In this document: one piece after another, positions 32,154-36,530 of the stretch
How positions within the stretch are numbered: position 1 is the stretch's first letter
Layout of the letters: each line of letters starts with the position of its first letter
Source: a bacterium
GTDB lineage: Bacteria; Zixibacteria; MSB-5A5; GN15; FEB-12
Length of the DNA stretch: 36,530 bases
Reading direction: 5' to 3'
Assembly: GCA_029211095.1 (NCBI GenBank)
Contig: JARGFS010000015.1
Span: 1-36,530 of the forward strand
Program-made: the position numbers and the translations under genes
Notes under the pieces: generated by a model
Told to the model about the DNA's origin: nothing
Seen by the model: the letters and a program-made list of their open reading frames with translations, nothing else
The model's database searches: none

Positions 32154-33299
32154 TCAGGAACTCAATTTGGAACGGCCGGGTATGAGCGAGGCCATCAGCA
32201 TATCCACAAAGACAATGGCCGCTCCGGCAATGAAAGTAGTCTGATAACCATAGGCGTTCCACATGACGCCGCCAGCTACCGGAATTACTACGGCGGTGAT
32301 ATGATTGGCTGTCATTCCGAACGAGAGGCAGTTGGTGACATCTTCCGAAGGGGCAATTTTGCGGAGATAAGAACGCAGGGCAATGGAAGAACCAAATAGA
32401 ACGTTGTCGACCAGATAGAGCCCAATCAGAACAGGCAGGAAAGTTATATAGGCGTAGCCGGTAAAAATAATCACAAGCAGTAGGGAGCTGGTAACCAGAA
32501 CCAGTTTCTCCCCCCAGCGGTCACTGACCGTTCCGAGGAGACGATGGGTAAAAATGGTGATACCGCTATTGGCCAGCATGATCAGGGAGATAGTCTGGAT
32601 ATCAAGAGAGTGATTCTTAACAAGCAGGTAGATCGCAAAAGTCGTGAAAACGTGTCTCCGGCATCCACGAAGAAATGAGAGAGAGTAGTACAACCAGTAT
32701 TTGCTCTTGAGTTTCAGCGTGCGGCTCTCTTCTTTCCCCCGGTTTGATGGCAGGGCTACTATCAGATACAATCCTACGGCTGTCACCAGTCCACCCATCA
32801 GGTAGAAGGCGGAGCGAAAATCAAGATAGACCGTCAGCAGGAAAATCAATCCGGCCCCGCCCAAGCCGGCCATTGATTCATAAGAGCGAAGCCGCCCCTG
32901 GATGCGGCCGAGTTCATGGTTGCCGGAGAGGACTAACAACTGGGAAGAATTGGTCGGTTCAAAATAATGAAAGCCGAATGACATTACCACCGTGGCGACA
33001 CCAAGCATCACCAGCGAAGGAGATGCGCCACACAGGAGCAGTCCCAAGCCAAGCAGGACGATTGAAAAAGCAGCTATCTTGGACTCGGTGAAGCGAACCG
33101 CCAGCGCTCCAACTCCAAAAGCAAGCAGCCCGGGGACTTCACGCACGGCCTGGATAATGCCGACTTCGGTAGCCGAAGCATCAAATACTTCGACCGCGAA
33201 ATTGTTGAACAATATCCGCCAGGCGTAGAAGCCGGTCCAGACGGTCAGCGATGAAAAGACAATCGTCTTAAATGAAACTCTATTGATACCAAACGCCAT
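32154..33299 (-). CDS. Major facilitator superfamily transporter
   Basis: The 381-residue protein has about 11-12 hydrophobic segments and the general MFS plan. The central loop begins near 'LPSNRGKEESRTLKLKSKYWLYY', and a loop with 'GRIQGRLRSYESMAG' and later 'GTVSDRWGEKLVL' resembles the MFS A-type motif. The start ATG (33299) has no good ribosome site upstream. It is a secondary transporter of unknown substrate. It lies 53 bases after the broken GNAT gene and before the membrane SpeE-like gene, all on one strand. Confidence 0.85.
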   Translation of the reverse strand: MAFGINRVSFKTIVFSSLTVWTGFYAWRILFNNFAVEVFDASATEVGIIQAVREVPGLLAFGVGALAVRFTESKIAAFSIVLLGLGLLLCGASPSLVMLGVATVVMSFGFHYFEPTNSSQLLVLSGNHELGRIQGRLRSYESMAGLGGAGLIFLLTVYLDFRSAFYLMGGLVTAVGLYLIVALPSNRGKEESRTLKLKSKYWLYYSLSFLRGCRRHVFTTFAIYLLVKNHSLDIQTISLIMLANSGITIFTHRLLGTVSDRWGEKLVLVTSSLLLVIIFTGYAYITFLPVLIGLYLVDNVLFGSSIALRSYLRKIAPSEDVTNCLSFGMTANHITAVVIPVAGGVMWNAYGYQTTFIAGAAIVFVDMLMASLIPGRSKLSS

Positions 33300-33352
33300 A
33301 AGGAGAGAGTATAACTTGTTGCGGTCGGAATGTCTTGTAGAAAACCCAGGAA

Positions 33353-33864
33353 CTAGTCTGTTGCGGTGAGGTCGAGGGCCATGGCGAAAGTCTCGCGGTG
33401 GTAAGGGAGTGGTCCCAGTTCGTCAAGCGCGACTTCCTGAAAGCCAATTCGTCGATAAAGCCGATTGGCCGGTGCCAGCAGTTTGCTGGTGGCAAGGATC
33501 AGGGTCGTCGCTTTCAAGGTGTGGGCTTTCTCAATGGAGACTTCGACCAAAAGGCGCCCGATCCCTTTTCCCTGATGAGTCCGGGTAACACCAAGTTTGG
33601 CCAGTTCGAACTTGGTGTCGGAATGTTTTAGCAGAGCGCAAACACCGACCGGCTCAGTCCGTCAAGCGCAACCAGAACAGAGCCGCCTTGATTGATTATA
33701 TGCTTCCTGGGGCCACTGAGTACGATTTTATCGTACGGCTCCACCTCAAAGAACTCTTCAAGCCACTCATAGTTGAGATCGCGGAAGGCCTCGGCATGCC
33801 AGTCTTCGAAATCGGCAATGATGTTCTGGTTTCCAGAAGCGGTTTTGTTTTCGTTGTCATTCAT
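33353..33864 (-). pseudogene. GNAT-family N-acetyltransferase gene with a one-base frameshift
   Basis: The 5' part (ATG at 33864, or TTG at 33891) reads to a stop near 33630, ending 'LVALDGLSRSVFALC'. If the frame is shifted by one base at GGACTGAG (about 33655), the sequence continues as 'EPVGVCALLKHSDTKFELAKLGVTRTHQGKGIGRLLVEVSIEKA', which contains the acetyl-CoA motif QGKGIGRLL, and runs through 'KLLAPANRLYRRIGFQEV' to the stop at 33353. Only one base is missing. The restored protein (about 169 residues) is a normal GNAT. It is either a recent pseudogene or a sequencing/assembly error. Confidence 0.85.
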
Positions 33865-33899
33865 AATTTCTTCTACAGATTTATGGGGCAAGAGCTCCC

Positions 33900-34024
33900 A
33901 TTTGTCGCAACCGCATCGGTTTTAACCAACGTGACTTATGTACAATGCTCATTTGTCGAAACCTGCAAGGGGATTTCGACCTACAGAGCCTTTCGTATTT
34001 GTCGCAACCGCATCGGTATTGACC
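33900..34024. repeat. Irregular repeats with ATTTGTCG(C/A)AACC core
   Basis: A 28-base unit occurs at 33900-33927 and 33997-34024 with two differences. A shorter related unit at 33951-33963 starts a GTCGAAA...TTTCGAC hairpin (33955-33980) akin to that at 14179. Confidence 0.7.
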
Positions 34025-34037
34025 GACAATACTGCTA

Positions 34038-35711
34038 TCAGCTTTTGACCAGTTTCTTGTAGCGGCTGCGGCGGTCCTGTAGAGATTTGCCGCCATGTTT
34101 CTCCCGCCATTCAAGATAATCATCAAAGTTACCCTCAAACCAGTGGACCTTCCCTTCCCCTTCAAAAACCATCAGATGCGTGCAGATACGGTTGAGGAAA
34201 AAGCGATCATGGCTGATGACCAGAACACAGCCCTTGAATTCCAGAATGGCTTCTTCGAGCATGCGGAGCGTGTTAACATCAAGATCGTTGGTCGGTTCAT
34301 CCAGAAGCAGCATGTTGCCGCCAACTTTGAGGACCTTGGCCAGATTGGCCCGGTTCTGCTCACCGCCGGAAAGTTTGTCGACACTCTTCTGCTGATCCGA
34401 GCCCTTGAATCCGAACATTGAAAGATACTGCCGGATTGGCACTTTGCGCGGGCCAAGTTCTATCTCTTCGGCCCCTCCGCCAATCTCTTCCACCAGCCCG
34501 ATCTCTCCGGTTAGCGCCTGTCGCTCCTGATCGGTATAGGCAAGTGAGACGGTGGAGCCGATAGTAATCTCCCCTTCGTCCGGTTTCAGATCGCCGGTAA
34601 TCAGCCGCATAATTGTGGTCTTACCAGAGCCATTGGGACCGACAAGTCCGACAATTGCTGAGCGGGGCATTTTGAAAGTAACATCATTGACAACTTCGGT
34701 GTCATTATATCCCATGGCAACCTTCTCAAACTCCAGCACCTGGCTGCCGAGATCAGGTCCGGGAGCAATCTGTATAACGACTCCCTCACCGAGAGATGAA
34801 TTATTTTTGGCGACCATTTTCTCATAATCTATCATTCGGTTGCGGGAGAGTTCGCGCCGCTCGTTGTTGCTCATTTTGATCCAGTCCAGTTCGCGGGTCA
34901 GTGATCTCGCCCGGGGACTGCCCGCTTTCTCTTTGGCAGCCAGAGCGGTAATTTTCTGTCCCAACCAGGAGGAGTAGTTCCCTTCCCAGGGGATTCCGGA
35001 ACCGTTGTCCAGTTCCAGTATCCATTTGGTAATATTGTCCAGAAAATAACGATCATGGGTAACGACGATGACGGTGCCGGGGTACTCCCGAAGCTGCATT
35101 TCCAGCCATTGAATTGTTTCCGCATCAAGATGATTGGTCGGCTCATCTAGCAAAAGAAGGTCCGGTTTTTCCAGAAGCGCTTTACAGAGAGCGACTCTTC
35201 GTTTTTCACCGCCGGAGAGAGTGCCTATAATGCGGTCATCATCCGGAAGACAGAGGGCATCGGAGGCCATTTCTATCTGGTGGTCCAGATTCCAGGCATC
35301 GGAAGAGTCAAGCTTGTCCTGCAATTCCCCCATTCGGTCCATAGCCTTTTGCATCTCCTCATCGGAAAGCTCTTCCCCCATTTTGGCCGTTACTTCATCG
35401 TACTCAGCCAGCATCGCCGTTGTCTCGGAAAAGGCGGACTTGACTGCCTCGCGCACGGTGATCTCTTTGTCAAGGTCCGGATCCTGAAGCACAATACCGG
35501 CGGTATAACCGGGGGTGATGAACGCTTCGCCGGTGAACTCCTGATCCAGTCCGGCCATGATGCGAAGTACGGTTGACTTACCGGAACCGTTCTCTCCCAC
35601 GATACCAATTTTGGCGCCGGGATAGAAGCAGAGATTTATGTTCTTCAGGACCTGTTTCGTCCCGTAGGATTTGTTCAGTCCGAGCATTGTGTAAATATAC
35701 TGTTCAGCCAT
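34038..35711 (-). CDS. ettA: ABC-F ATPase EttA, energy-dependent translational throttle
   Basis: The 557-residue protein (E. coli EttA 555) has two soluble ATPase domains without membrane segments. Domain 1 has Walker A GENGSGKST, signature LSGGEKRRVAL and Walker B LLLLDEPTNHLD. Domain 2 has GPNGSGKTT, LSGGEQNRANLAKVL and LLLDEPTNDLD. The opening 'YIYTMLGLNKSYGTKQVLKNINL' and the 'ITVREAV...ELQDKLDSSDAWNLDHQIEMA' arm are characteristic of EttA, which binds the ribosomal E site and gates elongation according to ATP/ADP. The start is supported by GAGGAG about six bases before the ATG. Confidence 0.95.
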   Translation of the reverse strand: MAEQYIYTMLGLNKSYGTKQVLKNINLCFYPGAKIGIVGENGSGKSTVLRIMAGLDQEFTGEAFITPGYTAGIVLQDPDLDKEITVREAVKSAFSETTAMLAEYDEVTAKMGEELSDEEMQKAMDRMGELQDKLDSSDAWNLDHQIEMASDALCLPDDDRIIGTLSGGEKRRVALCKALLEKPDLLLLDEPTNHLDAETIQWLEMQLREYPGTVIVVTHDRYFLDNITKWILELDNGSGIPWEGNYSSWLGQKITALAAKEKAGSPRARSLTRELDWIKMSNNERRELSRNRMIDYEKMVAKNNSSLGEGVVIQIAPGPDLGSQVLEFEKVAMGYNDTEVVNDVTFKMPRSAIVGLVGPNGSGKTTIMRLITGDLKPDEGEITIGSTVSLAYTDQERQALTGEIGLVEEIGGGAEEIELGPRKVPIRQYLSMFGFKGSDQQKSVDKLSGGEQNRANLAKVLKVGGNMLLLDEPTNDLDVNTLRMLEEAILEFKGCVLVISHDRFFLNRICTHLMVFEGEGKVHWFEGNFDDYLEWREKHGGKSLQDRRSRYKKLVKS

Positions 35712-36020
35712 GAGGCTCCTCTATTTCAAGATGGTCTATAGTCTATTCTAAATCTGGAAACGAGAATATAAGGTGGTCCGGGGAAGGATTCAATCAGAAT
35801 TACGTGAAGTAATCGAGTGTCAGGTCACAGTCCGCCGGGGGCGGATCAAGACCTGACACAACTTGGAGGGCCACTTCAGGCAGTCCAGAGCATGCTCTCT
35901 GTGGGATAGAAGTCCAAGACGAAAGTGTTATTGTAGAACGGTGAATAGAAACCGTCGGATCACTTTGTATCTTCTGGAACAGATGAGGGTCCGGCCAATT
36001 CTGTTGGACTCGTCAAAAAG

Positions 36021-36050
<30 letters not shown>
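35712..36050. other. Non-coding gap before the IS element
   Basis: These 339 bases contain the second copy of the dispersed hairpin (35818-35858) and the outer end of the IS3-like element. I see no gene and no convincing promoter between 35880 and 36000. Confidence 0.6.
35818..35858. repeat. Dispersed hairpin repeat, copy 2
   Basis: TGTCAGGTC pairs with GACCTGACA outside and TCCGC with GCGGA inside. The outer stem is fully paired here (copy 1, at 12509, has one mismatch), with paired changes between copies. Confidence 0.7.

Positions 36051-36530
<480 letters not shown>

Noticed and set aside
33900-34024. Possible CRISPR array
   Set aside because: Only three short units, of unequal length and sequence, with no uniform spacers and no cas genes nearby.

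Overview
The window looks like a chromosomal segment from an uncultured bacterium of the FCB superphylum. Candidatus Zixibacteria or a near relative is my best guess, by inference only. Two secreted proteins end in the NYPNPFN-type C-terminal domain typical of that group, and there are lipoproteins and an outer-membrane barrel, so the cell is Gram-negative. Low-potential ferredoxin metabolism points to an anaerobic or facultative life. Coding is dense, TTG starts are common, and the few non-coding stretches are packed with small hairpins. No rRNA, tRNA or CRISPR array was found.

Bases 1-11.8 kb are almost all minus strand. A translationally coupled pair encodes a secreted S8 protease and a beta-propeller protein. 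Next comes a nadE-asnB-acyl carrier protein set ending at a clear terminator, then an M24 aminopeptidase coupled to a small lipoprotein. Bases 11.9-16 kb hold short genes (a DUF5684-like membrane protein, an outer-membrane barrel, a citryl-CoA lyase-like enzyme, a lipoprotein) and a repeat-rich 850-base gap.

Bases 16.1-23.1 kb form one tightly packed plus-strand operon of nine genes. It has a P-loop ATPase, the four subunits of a 2-oxoacid:ferredoxin oxidoreductase (Vor/Kor type), NuoE-like and NuoF-like NADH-module subunits, a NuoG-N-terminus-like iron-sulfur protein and a polyferredoxin. Together these suggest a soluble complex exchanging electrons between a 2-oxoacid, ferredoxin and NAD(H). 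With the citryl-CoA lyase-like gene nearby, reductive carbon metabolism is possible.

Bases 23.3-27.3 kb hold a heterodimeric ABC exporter. It is preceded by a strong promoter, a 30-codon leader ORF with a good ribosome binding site, and two terminators, one with a competing 9-bp antiterminator helix. This is the layout of a ribosome-mediated attenuator and is the most interesting regulatory feature here.

Bases 27.3-36.5 kb hold a tiny glycine-rich membrane protein, glnS, a membrane protein with a spermidine-synthase-like domain, an MFS transporter, a GNAT acetyltransferase gene broken by a one-base frameshift, ettA, and the 3' end of an IS3-family transposase running off the right edge.
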